Origin: Spongospora subterranea
Taxonomy: Eukaryota > Endomyxa > Phytomyxea > Plasmodiophorida > Plasmodiophoridae
Length of the DNA stretch: 64,000 bases
Assembly (NCBI GenBank): GCA_900404475.1
Contig: OUQQ01000149.1
Coordinates: forward strand, 2,249-66,248
Reading direction: 5' to 3'
Part shown: piece by piece, positions 45,352 through 58,260 of the stretch
Position numbering within the stretch: the stretch's first letter is position 1
Layout of the letters: every line of letters begins with the position of its first letter
Translations under genes and position numbers: made by a program
The notes under the pieces: generated by a model
The model's input: only the letters and a program-made list of their open reading frames with translations
The model's database searches: none
What the model was told of the DNA's origin: nothing

Positions 45352-48300
45352 TTATAGGTATAACGACGCAGCAAATATGATATCCCTCTTGATCGAGACG
45401 ATTCCTTGTTCGAATCGGCTCTCAAGATCAGAATTGCCGATCAGTTTCGCTGCGGCGCTAAGCTGTCTCAGTAATTCCTCTAACCTGCGCATGCACCGAA
45501 TAATACTTCCTTCGAAAATACTGGGCGTCATTTTGCAGATTTCCGAGAATTTGGCGCCGCGACACCAGGCCTGGGGTCGCGAGTAAGATCGTGTGAAGAT
45601 GTGGGAAAATGGGCCTGTACTACCTGTACGATTGACATCATATCTGGCTTGAACGACGCCACATACTCGTTCACATCGATCGACAGTTTCGACTGGTTGG
45701 ACACTTCGGCAATGCGTTTAGCCGTGTCGCGAAGCGTTCGTAATGGAGCGGCCAGCGCCTCAGGTAGCGCCAGGTTCTCATCGCCCTAAATACATCGGAT
45801 CAACATCGACAACTGATCATCAAACGCCATGATTCGACCTTCTCGGTGTAGACTAGGCACGAGACCAGGGCAACAAGTTGCTCGTTATTGAGCTCGTTGA
45901 AGACGCCGGAAAACATGAGTTCGGTTGCCAATAACTCATCGGCTGTGCTGATGCAACATGCAACGCGACCTTTGACATCAACAACGTTTTCAGACGTGAT
46001 GAACCCGAGCCGTCGCAGCACTCGCTTCATCGACTTCAAATTCGACGTGAATAGTGACGATTTGGCCAGGGACGCCACCTGACAATGAAGTTAATGGAAG
46101 ACGCCTTCACGACGCCAAACTCGTTTCGAACCTCTTTCTTGAGCAACTCGATATCTTCGTCGAATTTTCGCTTCTTCAAAAACATATCCCACTGCTGTTT
46201 GATTTCGACATCGTCTTTAACTGCGGCTGCGTGAAGTCGATGTGATGAAAGGTCGCTCTCTGACGATTCGATCATCCGCAAAACCTGGAAATGCATCCTG
46301 TTGATCGAACAAAGGACCCGCTTCCAAAAAAAGACTCACCTTTGACATCGACTCGTCCGTAATCTTCATGTCTTCAATAGGATCGAGTTCGGGGACAACG
46401 TTGTTGAAACGGGACTTGACTTCGTCAACGGAACGGATTACGGGTAAACCAGCGTCGCGGCCTGTAATCAATTGAGACTTTTAACGACCACGATCATGTA
46501 AATCTAGAACCGATCTATCACCTACCAGTAAGTTGCTTGGGAAGGAACACCCTTAAGGAGCTGATCTTAGCGATGCAGGTTATGGGAACTTGAATGATTC
46601 TTGACGAGATATTGGCGCTTTCGGCAGGTGACGACATGTTGACAGGTTTGATCGGAGCTGCGAAGAGATGTTACCAAACGAGTGCGAATCCGAAAAAACG
46701 ACGATCACCTTTGGGATTGTCTTCACTGATATAACTGCACTTCACCAGAACATCAACGACAAACACTGGACTGGCCGGCTTCATGGTCTTCTTTGACGAT
46801 GACGCCATTTTCTTGAAGTTCACAACAACGCACCAATCAAATCCACTGCCTGACGAAGCTGGTTTAGGAACAAAATACGAGGAACAAATTCGAGCAAGGA
46901 AAACCATATTCAGGATGCGATAGATAAATAAGACGACCAGGATTGAGGAACGGCAGCAAGTGTTTGGGGCTGTTCCTGATCAGCATCATTTTCTCTGTCA
47001 AAATGGCAATGCGAGCGCGTAGGTGATGATATTCGCTCATATCGGCTTCGCATGTTAACGAGGACGCCAACTGTTCTCGTTCGGCGATCAGCTGTGATAG
47101 GCTAAACTCATTATCAGTTTCTTGCCAATATAGGGCATGATCGACCTCCGCCTACCGTTCATTGATTTTGGGCGCAGCACGAGTGGCTTGAAACTGATGG
47201 AATGATCGCTCGATGACATATTCAGGATCCGCTTCTTCCACAAGGAGCAGATTCAGCAACATATTATACCCTGAAAGAATACATGAATCGCTAATTCGAT
47301 ACTATAATGGCTGATGCTGTAACCTAGATGGAAACTACTGTATAATGGATCAGCTTGGCCCATCAAAATTTGCTTGGCATCCTACAGCGCAAAGCGTTGG
47401 CAACACACCTCGAAGCGGTATCAACCACGAGTACCTGCGGTTCCAATTTCTCCTCCATCATCATGATGACCAGACCTCGTGCATCAAGTCCACGACGACC
47501 GGCACGCCCGCTCATCTACGTTTGAACACAATAAGAACGGAGCTGGCAAACGCTGACTTTTGGAGCCGAACCTGTACATATTCGCCCGGGGAAACGAGGC
47601 GGAATTCACTTCCATCGAACTTCCGACACGAGGTGAACACGACTGGGAGAGTCGAATTTCAACAATCGCTGCCGACGCAGACAAAAATGACGAACCTGTT
47701 TTAGCGGGCATATTCAATCCCATTGAGAACGTCTCGGTGGAAAACAGCACTTTCAACAGCGATTCCTGGAATAAAATCTCGATGACCTACTCCCAAAACC
47801 CATTCACCGATGAGAAAGAAACCAACCCCAAAACAAAATTCAAACTCCACCTCTTTGACAATCGGCAATAAACCACCGTGATGAATACCGATACCGCGAC
47901 GTAATAACGGAATGATATTGACAACCTACAATCATTCGCTGAGGAAAGCAAAAAATCGTCAAGGGGTCAACAGATAAACCTGAGGAAGGCTCTGATCTTC
48001 ACCGCTCAACGATTCGATTGCGTTATTGAAAATTTCCTAAACCGAAACCATAAACGAAAAATGCTGCTGGAAGCGCAAACCCCAAACCAACCTGAATCAG
48101 CTTCTTCTCATCGTCATTCGTAAAATCGAGCTTGGACATTTGTAGGGCATACGACTCACATTCCCGTTTGGAGAAAGAGAATATGATGACGGGATCGTAG
48201 CGCCGTTCCAAAATCATACGAACAAGTTTGAAAATATCGGACGGACCCGACGTCGACCCAGTACGTTTGGCGCCACGCTTCGCAACATCTACGAATGGAA

Positions 48301-49517
48301 CGGGTTCGTTAAGCAGCGAAGATGAAACCATTGAGAAATATTTGACCTTTGCTCCCGGACGATTTCAAATCATTGTTCAAATTGGCGCACGCCTTCTGAA
48401 AATTGTCTTCTCGGAAATCGCCTTTGTCGTCGACGACGAGGTGAAGACCTTCTCCCCCAGAAGGGAATATATAATGCTGTAAAGGTGTTGGGCGAGTATC
48501 GGTATAAACAACATTGCAAGGCTGGTTATGGAGTTTCGCTATCCACATCGCGAACTCTCTGGCGTTCGGGATCGTGGCCGACAAGAACACAAATCGCACC
48601 TGTGGAAACGCATTGAATGAGGCGTTGATGACTTTCAGGGAAACAGTTTTGGGACCTTATGATGTAATAGAATCATGGCTTCCTCCCATACCACACCCCG
48701 CTCCTTATCCCTCATATAGTGGATCTCGTCGAATATAACCCATTTCACCTCTCGCATCACTTCGCTCCCGCGATAGAGCATATTGCGAAGAATCTCGGTG
48801 GTCATCACCAGACAGGACGCTGATGGATTGATGGTCACATCCCCGGTCATCAACCCGACGTCGCCGAACTCCTCGTTCAGCTCTCTGTATTTCTGATTGG
48901 ACAGCGCTTTGATTGGGGACGTGTAAACAACCCGTTGTTTATCTCGTAATGACATGGCAATTGCATATTCGGCCACGACCTGTAGAAAGTGTTTCAAAAC
49001 ATTGCCGGACCAGCACGATTCGACTGGAAAACACCGTTTTGCCGGCCGATGTATGTGCGGCGACCAGAACGGATTGGTTCTGCTCTAGACAGTTCACAGA
49101 GATCTGCTGGAACTTATCCAGGACGAATGGGTAATTCTTGGCGGGTAATATCGAGTCCAATGACCGATCATCGCCTTGTGTTGCCGAGTATTCCGGAGGA
49201 AATACCCGCTCATGAACACACCCTTCAGTCTGATACACGATCGTCAAACCAACAACAAAAACGTGATCCACAAATACGTCGAAAATTTCCCCTACCGTTT
49301 CAACCGTATATAATTGCTCTTGATAGATAGCGAACGCCCCCGAACCCTGTTGATCCTCTCGATCAGGAATAATCGGTCCGGTCAATGATTCCGCCTCCGG
49401 CAGCGCTGGAAGTTTGGACAACGGCTGTTCAGTGTCGTCGACAATTTCCCTGACACGTTTTACACCCGATACCGGATTCGGTGCGGAATTGAAAACGTCG
49501 AAGCAAGGTTCCGCCAT
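45352..49517 (-). CDS. MTR4: Exosome RNA helicase MTR4 (Ski2-like)
   Basis: The ATG at 49517 starts [20 protein letters not shown]. It continues with [10 protein letters not shown], the Ski2-family Q-like region [19 protein letters not shown], Walker [30 protein letters not shown], the DEIH box [17 protein letters not shown]-type [17 protein letters not shown], and an arch/KOW region. The C-terminal DSHCT domain ends [20 protein letters not shown]...[12 protein letters not shown]. There are many short introns. MTR4 unwinds RNA for the nuclear exosome and TRAMP complex. The N-terminus is short but has the NIM-like start. The terminal residues are the strongest proof of MTR4 over Ski2. Confidence 0.94.
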
Positions 49518-49882
49518 CGCTATAGATTTCAGCGGGCGCTTTTGACGTGCGTTTAGATCCCAGAGCCAACTTGGCGATTCGCGGATCAGTAAAACTCCGC
49601 CACGGACAAAATTCGCCAGTAACATGAAAATCGCCATGTGGCGTTTTCCAAAGCTGAAATGTTGCCAAACGTCACTACTCAACTCAAGCAATCTCCATAA
49701 TTTTGTTTTTTGAACTACAGATGAACAGTGATCATTGGGGTATTGGAGATATATTCGAGTACGGCGAAATCATTTCTTGTTAGGTATCAACGGAATTGGT
49801 CATAATATATCACCCAAATAATGATCCGGTTATTCATAAAAAATAAACAGATTTAACATTGATAACAAGCAAATTTTCAAAA

Positions 49883-50742
49883 ATGAAGGGGATGGCAGAA
49901 TTTGTCGAGAATTGGTTGAATGCTGTACTCTGTTGCTGTTCAGGTTGACTGGCCAAGACTGTGACATTCCAGAACGTCGGAAGAACAAAACCGGCCCATT
50001 GACGAGCGGGATTGAAATCATTTTTTTATCACATGACGATGGCTCATTTGGGAACAATATTTCAGTGTTTTTCTGCTGTCGTTATCGAACATCGATCGCT
50101 ACTGCCATCTCCTACCTTCACCCTAAAATGACAGAGATTCTTTGGTACTCGAGATCTGGCTCGTTGTGGAATGACTCTAAAAACGTCCACGATTGAACAA
50201 TGGGCTCATTACTCTTTCACTTTTTGTTCTTTGATCATCTCTTACAAATCGACAAAAATCAAGATCCACCTCGTGCTGTTGGTGTTGATTATTTCAATCG
50301 TCTGATGCGGTTTTCTATCCAATAAACTTCGCCTTCCAGATATCATTGAGAGGAGGTATCTTCACGTCAAACGATGAACACTTCAATTGCTTTTACCTTG
50401 ACTGCCACTTTCCTTCCTCATTAATTCTGACCAATCCGATCATCTCTTTCAACAGTTCAAGTAAATTATCTCAAGGGAATGCCCTTTCCTGGAGATTTAA
50501 CTGCCGTCAATGATGAAAGTTTCAGGGGGCTACCATGGAAAAGGTGGATTTTATTGAAGTCAAGCTGTTCAATCCTCTGCTGTTCAATTTCTTTCAAAAA
50601 CAATCGAACAATTGATTCAGGAAGAATCTATTTCGCCCATTACCGTATCTATCTGAAGGCGATGATCAAGATCACCATCAGCTATTCTGACATTTCCTGC
50701 ATAACGTCCTACGACGCACCAAGTGGCTTGTTCATGGTATAA
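49883..50742 (+). CDS. Unrecognised multi-exon gene
   Basis: Exon-like segments on the plus strand begin at an ATG at 49883 (MKGMAEFVENWLNAVLCCCS, a Cys-rich N-terminus). They are followed by LTGQDCDIPERRKNKTGPLT, an IEIIFLSHDDGSFGNN segment, FDHLLQIDKNQDPPRAVGVD (50230-50290), and VNYLKGMPFPGDLTAVNDES near 50470. Frames change between segments, so short introns are implied, and I could not join them securely. No family recognised. Confidence 0.35.
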
Positions 50743-51065
50743 TGATGAAAGGTCTCGGCAAAAGGCGTCTAAATCGTATTTGAAAGGGGCAGATAACTCC
50801 CGTCGGCATCGACGACTGCAACTACAACGATCTGCTCGTTATTCGTAACGAGGAAATTCGCGGAGAACGGAATTACGCGGATTGAGAGCCAGCGATATTC
50901 ACAAGAAAAAACAGGGTGAGCACAGCACACCGATGATACGGTCAACCGGATTTCGCCTTTTGATTTGACGATTCAGAGATTGTGTGGGCGAAATAGGATT
51001 CAGTGGCGATCCAGATGGGCTTCGGGACAACAGTACACCGATAGTTCAGAGTGATTTTCGAACAT

Positions 51066-54000
51066 TTATTGGTCCTGCCTTGGCTCTTGCCTGAAATGAG
51101 GAGACGCCATATAGGATTGGATGACCTGGCGATCATCTTCACTGAGACTACATTGCCATTCCTGGAGCTGGGCGAACCGTTGAAGGTTCGACGTGAACAG
51201 AGCCTGAAGATTGAGATCGGGCATTTCCGCCCCATCGTCCTCGCATTCGTCGTCGGAATGGTAATATTCGTCCTCCCCATCACTGATCCAATCCTAATTC
51301 GCTGCTCAAAACGCAAAGAAACGCCAATTGCCAAAAAAATAACGTACTTGATCTGGGGCGATATCTTTCAAACCGCCCCCTACAATACCGCGACCAAGTT
51401 CATCATTAGAACCATCGCTATCGTTGTCAATTTCGCCAAGAATGTATCGACACAATTTCGGGATCGCTAGAAGAATTTTCGCTGAAGACATGTTTGTTCA
51501 GTTGATCTGATGAACAGCAAGGGAATAGGGACGATTTACAGAGAAGAGGGCGCTGGGCAGGCTGGACACAATCCCAAGGGATCGATAGCAGACTGGTCAG
51601 AGCGACCATGTTCAACTCAGCGAGCTCCCACGTGACAGTCGTGCTGAAATTGTACCATAGGTGCAGAAACACGTCGGGATTGCAAACGCTCAGGAAGGCG
51701 ACTGGAGATAGAATAGCGCAATGAGCTAGAACGTTACTCAGCATGGAGCAAAACACCTGATCAATTTCAGGGACCAAAACCATTATGGGGTGTCCCACGG
51801 GATTCCACAGACCTCAACAGAGAAATCTTCAGCCGCGTCAGGAATCGACACGATGAACACTTCGGCCGCAACACGTGTGATATTAGAGGCCAATGAGATA
51901 CGAACAGGCTCGGGAATAGATGGGGAGCAGAATGCCGCCATACTCTCCAGGATTTGGGCCGCGTATTTCCCGTCATGAACCGCCTCCTCCGACTATGAAA
52001 TGGGATTCAGATTGTTGGGAGGCATATTGCGAATTAGATCATCTTTGTAAAAACCTTCATAATGTAGCCACACATGTTGATAATGGAAACGGTCGTTTCT
52101 TCGGAATAGAACAGGTTTGCGTTGCGCGCCATGAAATTACGAAGAACGCCAACCATTGCATTGACATAGTCGATGCCATGCGACTGGCCGAGAACAGCCA
52201 AACGAGTGGGAATGGCACCTTAACAGCGAACGAATTAAAACAAAAAACATGGTAAACATCAACGCAAGTACTTAAGAATGGCGAGAAGGGAAGTGGGGAC
52301 GCCGCGCTCATCGCCTTCAGAAGATCGAGGGCCGATTCCAGTTGCATGATATACAGCTCGTTGGTGAGGAGGGCTGCGACGACAGGAGCACATAATCCCT
52401 CAATTGGACCATACAATCCACTAAATGGAGTGTCCGGTTTGGAACAGCACGAAATCAACGCCACAATCACCGGAATCACACCCATTGCAACAAACTCTTT
52501 CCCGTCCTGAACGTATCACATGAACAATACAGTTGAACGAAGTGAATCTGGGTCGTCGAACCTCTAGATCTTGGTCGTTGTATGAAAATACAATCGACGT
52601 GTAAACAGAGAGTAATTTCTCTGTCAGGCGAACAGCGAACGGAGCGATTGCTGCGGGTGGGAATCGCTTCACAATATCCTCCAAAACCGAGAGAATCGAT
52701 TCATTACCGACTGAATCGATCAGCGACGTATATTGCCCCAATATTATGGGTAAATATGACTTTAACGACGCGGATCAATAAGGGACCCGAATCAATCGGA
52801 ACAAAGTTATTTACCTGAAGCTCATCGATCGCATGTGGATGAGCCCGAAGCAAATCGGCAAATGCTATTGAGGCGGCGGTCACGACGGGAATCGACGCGT
52901 CATTGCGAAGCAGATCGAATATTGGGGAAATCGCTTGCTCCGAACACGGTAATGCGGCGAATCGACCTAACACCCAAACACAACGGCACCGAACTATACC
53001 AGACTCTGAAACAGGAACGCAGGGCGGCGATCAATATCCATGAGCATGATGCCAAGAGGGAGGGACCGCACCGTGATACAGCAATGGCAAAATGTTGGTC
53101 AGTAAGATGGAGGACACCATTGGAGGAACCTGATCCGGTTTGGCCAAGAGCACACGGGACAGACAGCCAAATATGGACAAGGCGCCATCGATATGTAAGA
53201 CGGTCGAATTTGGAGATGAAAGCTGACCTGGATGAGGGGACAAAATCAGCGTGCTAATCGCCAGAAATGGATTTAGAAAAACGAACCGGTGACCAATTCG
53301 AATATGAATGAGAGAATATCGGACGTCCTGACTTTTACCAAGTCGATCAGCAGATTACAGGCGTTGATGCGAGGATCGTCGAACGCTTCAGAGGCATCAA
53401 GACCACGACGAGCGAATTCGGCGCCATCCTCGGCGAACAATTCCACCTGGGGAATGCAGTAATCAGGGGAATATTGCAGAAAACATCATGACGAATAACC
53501 TCTTCTTCTGTGAGACAAAGGGTGCGGAAAATGCCATCGATGACGATTGTTTGGAGATGAGGACGCAACCTAATCGAGAACGAAATCAGACCTGAACTTC
53601 AGGAGGATGAAAAATCCATCGAGCCCGACCTCGAGTAGAGCATGGCATGGGTCACCGCGTTTCCTAAAAAGGAGAACGAGCTTTGCAACATTGTGCGAGA
53701 AACTATCGTAGATGGGCGTTGAATGATGTGTAGAACACTATCGAGTACAAGCGGAGCGACGCTGGTCATATACAGCATCGTCAAATCCCTAAACCCCATT
53801 AGTCATTAATCGAACAATGCGGTCCTGAATTTGTCACAAACTTATCCGCTTGATCTTGTGATTCAATAATCCTTCCGTAATACGACAGCAAAGGAGTTAA
53901 GCACATCAGCGCCCTCTTCTGAATTGACTGAATGGTGCACAAACCAGGGTGATTAGGTTCGGGCTGGACGGCGAGAGATTGCAAACAAAGATTCGCCCAT

Positions 54001-54839
54001 CCAGTGAAGCTTGCCTGATCACGAATCCGATTCGCCATTGGTTGACGAATTGCATGATGGTAAATCTGAAACGACACAAACCACTCTCAGTATCGCGCAA
54101 ATTCACTCAATGAACTGTGCAAGTACTTTCAGGCAGAGCTTGGCTCGTTCAAGAGATTCAGGCAGGTTTAACGATTGCAAATCCCTGGCGAGAATTCGCT
54201 CGATTAAAGGCAACGTACTCGAAAGCAACGAAGTCAATTCTGGATTCCCTTCTTCCTTGGAATGTTGGAATTTCCGATAGACGAGACGGAGAACACCGAG
54301 AGCGCCAACAGAGTGGCAAGAGTTGGAATCGTTGAGATATGGAATAATGGACGGGACCAGGTCCGGCCAATCATGAGGGTAATCTGCACGAATCATGTAA
54401 TTGACCCCTTCTAATAGTTGGACCAGCAGGCTGCGAATATGCGACGTCGTGAATACGCCCCAGACCACCTTCTGGCGTATATGCATGAGATCCGCCGAGG
54501 ATATTGGGGAAGGCATTTCATCAGCCGAGCGACGTGCGAACCTGGAACAAAAAGCAATTTCGGAAAAGGATGCCATTATGAGCTATTCGGATAGTACCGA
54601 TTGGCAAGAAGGGCCTTCACTCGAAGAGCTGCAGCTTGACGAACGCATAAATCGACATTGGGCTCGGCTACGATATCAACCAGAACTGGCACTGCTGTGT
54701 CGCCCAGCTTGTTTTCGAGCCCATTGATGTCGGTTTCCGCAAGCGAGCGACGGGCCATATCGCCATGGAACGAGTTCGCCAAAGCGGCGATCAGCGCCAC
54801 GCCATGATCCTGAACCGTCATCTGGGCGGGAATGGCCAT
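51066..54839 (-). CDS. IPO7: Importin-7/8-type nuclear import receptor
   Basis: From an ATG at 54839 (MAIPAQMTVQDHGVALIAAL) a multi-exon importin-beta-family protein can be followed. It has the N-terminal HEATs with VRQAAALRVKALLANRYYP, then IRSLLVQLLEGVNYMIRADY and PHDWPDLV (family 'DYP.rW..iv'), LGVLRLVYRKFQHSKEEG (compare IPO7 'LYQLVKNYEYKKPEE'), and RPHLQTIVIDGIFRTLCLTE. The acidic stretch DSDGEDEYYHSDDECEDDG precedes LQALFTSNLQRFAQLQEWQ and a TAA at 51066. Importin-7/8 (yeast Sxm1/Nmd5) carries ribosomal proteins, histone H1 and other cargo. Exons in 51480-53800 are only partly resolved. Confidence 0.85.
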
Positions 54840-55162
54840 GACCTTGGCTGATCCACTAACTACACTGAAGTGCACAATATGGGTCTAGTCAAGTCAGACA
54901 GGTCTCCGTCGCGGACTTTATCAGTTGCCGTACGGGGCTAAATCTGAGTCGGGTTTGTTTCTGATTACTGAGACCGAAGCTCTCGATGATAAGTCCAACC
55001 GTCCACGCGACAAGATTCGGAGATGATCGGGCGAATTGCTGACGATGCGTTAAATATTTATATAGGTTTATTAGATGAAGAGGACACAAATTCCCAACTG
55101 TAAATCACAGCTCGAGCTGGTTCATCTTTGTACAAAAGGGCTATAAACGGCGTCCCTCGACC

Positions 55163-55982
55163 TCACCATCTAGCATTTTTGACGGCAGGAAAATATCTGT
55201 CTTGACAGTTGTCGGCGTGATACTGTAGAGCTGATTCCTGTGGCACATGCTGTTCGACATCATGGCGTTTACTGGATCTGTGTTCTCTCGAGTCGTCGTG
55301 TTTCCTTTTCCGCGAAACACGGTGATGATCAGATGAACTTTTATGGCTTGTAGATTTTGTTCCTGCTTTCGATGAATTCTCCGCAAGGCTTTTGTCTTTC
55401 GAATGGCGCCTCTCTTTCTCATTTTCATGCTTTTTCACACTACGCTGCTTATGCGGCTTGGATTTGGCATTATTTCTGCTGCTTTCAGACTTCAACGGTG
55501 TAGATTTCGACAGTAATTTCGCAACCATTTCCATCGGATCGATTTCGGCCCCTTTTCGGCGAACTTCGGCTCCATCTTCAAGTTTAGCTGGGCGTTCATA
55601 CCAGGGATTGACCGGTCGAAGTTTCCCTAAATACCAAGTGTCCTTATCGCTTTCCTTCTTCTCAGCAGCCGCTTTCTACTTGTGGATTTAGCGGTTATTG
55701 TGTCTAGGGTGTCGCCTAAAATACCTGTCGTTTTTTCTCAAACTCACTCGCGTTTTTCTCTTCGTCTTCGAACAGATTGAAGCGACTTTCGCGTTCAGGA
55801 TTATGTTGGTCCCTCAGCAACGAGAGCCGCGCGTCTTGGCTCTCCCTAGCAGCTCCTCGCTCGGCCAGCTTCTGTTCTTCCTTGAATTTGGCTTCGTCGC
55901 GTCGGACGATGTTTTGGTTCTTCACATTATAGACGTTCCAGCTTTTCTGAGGCAATATATTCAGCCCTCCATGACCTCCCAT
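55163..55982 (-). CDS. LENG1: LENG1-like nuclear protein with N-terminal CIR motif
   Basis: Two exons joined by a phase-0 GTATTT...AAGTAG intron near 55680-55728. The N-terminus GGLNILPQKSWNVYNVKNQN followed by RRDEAKFKEEQKLAERG is the CIR/LENG1 signature ('[25 protein letters not shown]'). The second exon gives WYLGKLRPVNPWYERPAKLE, and a Lys/Arg/Ser-rich tail (DHHRVSRKRKHDDSREHRSS) ends KNARW. The family is nuclear and associated with splicing or transcription corepressors; the exact role is unknown. The RS-like tail supports a nuclear location. Confidence 0.85.
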
Positions 55983-56039
55983 CTAATGCAAATCGTGTTC
56001 GATCGTCTCGTCCCTTCTTCGCCACTCCACACCGCCTTC

Positions 56040-56172
56040 AACTACCGATATTGTGACACAGTTGCGCAGTCTTTACAGATCACCGTCGCGCATTATTTAC
56101 TGGGCACTGTCGCGCATTATTTACAGAGCACCGTCGCACATATTATAGTGCACAGTTGCGCATCGTCCAATT
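56040..56172. repeat. Degenerate ~27-bp tandem repeat
   Basis: Four to five imperfect copies of a unit like cgtcgcgcattatttacaga-gca occur between 56050 and 56172. They lie immediately upstream of LENG1 and in no open frame. Confidence 0.75.
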
Positions 56173-57200
56173 GCGCAGTGGGACCTGATGATACTGATCT
56201 TTGTTTCGCCATTTTGTGTCAACAGTAGAAAGGGGGTTTCGGTTGGCAAAACAGCTGTGCTGGGTTTGGAACTCCCTAGCTGTGTAGGTTCACTACCATA
56301 TATGGTACGCCAAACCGAAGTACTGTCATGGACGTTGATAAACACATACATTTCAGTCTTTTTTGTCGACGATACAAACGCTTCTGTCTTTTTGGTCGGT
56401 TGGATCTTGGATGGGAAGAGTGGCTCGCCGAATAGCGGAATATGATTATTCGACGCCGATAGTAGGTCTCGCTTTTGTCGGATTAGTCTGCATGCCGGGC
56501 TAGCAGCAGTTGCCAACATATAATCGGGTGTCTCGGGCATTGCCAAGCGATGTCGCAGATCGGTACGGGTTCGTATTTACAACGCAACACGAGATCGTCA
56601 CCGCCTCCTCCCCAGATGACTCCCGCGAAACATTCCCGCCCCCAATATACAACAGCACTGGATATATCTCAAAGCTTGAACTCAACCAAGGTTGTTATGG
56701 CACAACGCATCCTTGCCCAAGATTAGCGACCGACAATTCGCTTCCTGCAAACTTCCACCTCATGGCAACCCTGTTTTGTTGTGTCGAAGCGGATCTGTTT
56801 GCCATATCGCTGTTGGATTTGTTTGGCGTCAACGACTACAGAGAGTCATATTTATTCAGGAAATTGGAAGGCGGTGATCGTGCCGGTGGCCATAGAATGC
56901 CAACCGTATACGAAATATCTGTACTGAGTATCAAGATGCAATCATGTCGCCAGTGTTGGGGCTCCGGTTTCCCAATGCCCTTCGGTGCTTATACAGATTA
57001 CGAGCTGATTATTTTGACCAAATCTTGGTTGATCAAGCGCATAGTCTTGCGGGAGTCGGGCAAAGTTGTGTTCACCCTGAATCCAATCTGTAGCAACGCA
57101 GGCGTTCGAAATGCAAGACCGTCTGCCATCACCCGGGCCCGGATCTATAGGACGTGTTTTTGATGGGGCGCAATCCAGACGGCCCGGGTTCGTGGATGGT
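56173..57200. other. Region without a supported gene
   Basis: A 217-codon open frame on the plus strand (56510-57163) has no recognisable motif and competes with minus-strand frames of similar quality. I cannot decide the coding strand. Exons of the next minus-strand gene may extend here. Confidence 0.3.
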
Positions 57201-57610
57201 TCAACGCACACGCGCCACATTCTTTCGGCTTAAGTCGATGCGATGGCGTTCAGATCTCGTGGCGCACGTCGATTCCCAAACGCAGCGTTGTATCACTTCT
57301 ACGTTCGGTTGGCCGCCTGTTGCCAAATAGCAATGTTCGCTCAATACTTCGTTCAGCAAGTAATGCGCGTCGGCGTCAAGTAAATTACAGGTGACCGTCA
57401 TCAACGATAATTGATTTTTGCTCAAAAGAAAGTCTTTGACCGTGGCCATATGCTGATCCTGATCTTCGCGCCGTTCAGCAAGAGTAATTTCGCCGTGTTG
57501 ATTATTTTGTATTTTGCCAAGAGATCATCATAGCTGATAGTCACCTTGACGTCCAACCTGAACTCGATTTTCCTGGCTAATGACGATTTCCTCAACGGGA
57601 GCAGAAACAA
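57201..57610 (-). CDS. Unrecognised gene, exon fragments
   Basis: Two overlapping minus-strand frames look coding: IEFRLDVKVTISYDDLLAKY (57560) and MATVKDFLLSKNQLSLMTVT through NEVLSEHCYLATGGQPNVEV (57449-57290). A short intron near 57460 would join them. No family recognised. Confidence 0.35.
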
Positions 57611-57903
57611 CTCAGTACTCCTTCAACTACTTATTGATTCGCCGCAACTCTTTGACCAGGCGATCAATCAAAACCAAGACGCCCACTCGTAGTCTTTCAG
57701 CATGAAGGCCGCGGTTCATTCACTGCAATCACAGATTACTTTTTACTCTGGATATGTTGAGGTTCCTTGATTTGCAGACGCGTGTGTCTAGCTGCCCCCT
57801 GAATCCTGACAGTAATTCGCTGACGACAGTGATACACTTGATCAAATTAATCAGCGAATCTGAAATTTCAGCAAGATAAGATCAAATCTGCTTAATCGCA
57901 GCA

Positions 57904-58253
57904 ATGTATCGAGCCTCGACCTGCTTGAAGATATGTCGCCATCCAGCGAATTTAACCTGTTTCCTACACTTTATTGATGTGATTGCCATCGATGCATGGG
58001 ATTACACGATGTGGGCGTTATTTCTGATGTTTCGTTCGATTGGCAACGTGATCATGCTGAAAATTATTTTGTGTGGAACACGAACCGCCATTCCGACTGG
58101 GGAACTGACATTGGATTGAAAAGACAAGCCAGGCGACAAGTCCCCTTTGTGTGGAGGAGGAACACAAAGAACCCAAAAAAAGGTGAGAAGGCAGAACTGA
58201 ATAGTGTCACTGTGGCATCTTTATCAGAAAACGTATCCGAGCATGAGATATGA
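57904..58253 (+). CDS. Possible small gene or exon
   Basis: The frame 57996-58253 reads DVGVISDVSFDWQRDHAENY, then a Lys/Arg-rich segment (KRQARRQVPFVWRRN) and SLSENVSEHEI before a TGA. It is convergent with the secreted-protein gene (7 bp between stops). It has no ATG of its own and no recognised domain; an upstream exon would be needed. Confidence 0.25.
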
Positions 58254-58260
58254 ACCCAGG

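Noticed and set aside
56510..57163. 217-codon uninterrupted plus-strand frame, the longest unexplained one
   Set aside because: No recognisable domain, and minus-strand frames compete over most of it. Its middle reads plausibly, but neither strand can be preferred without transcript data, so it is not listed as a gene.
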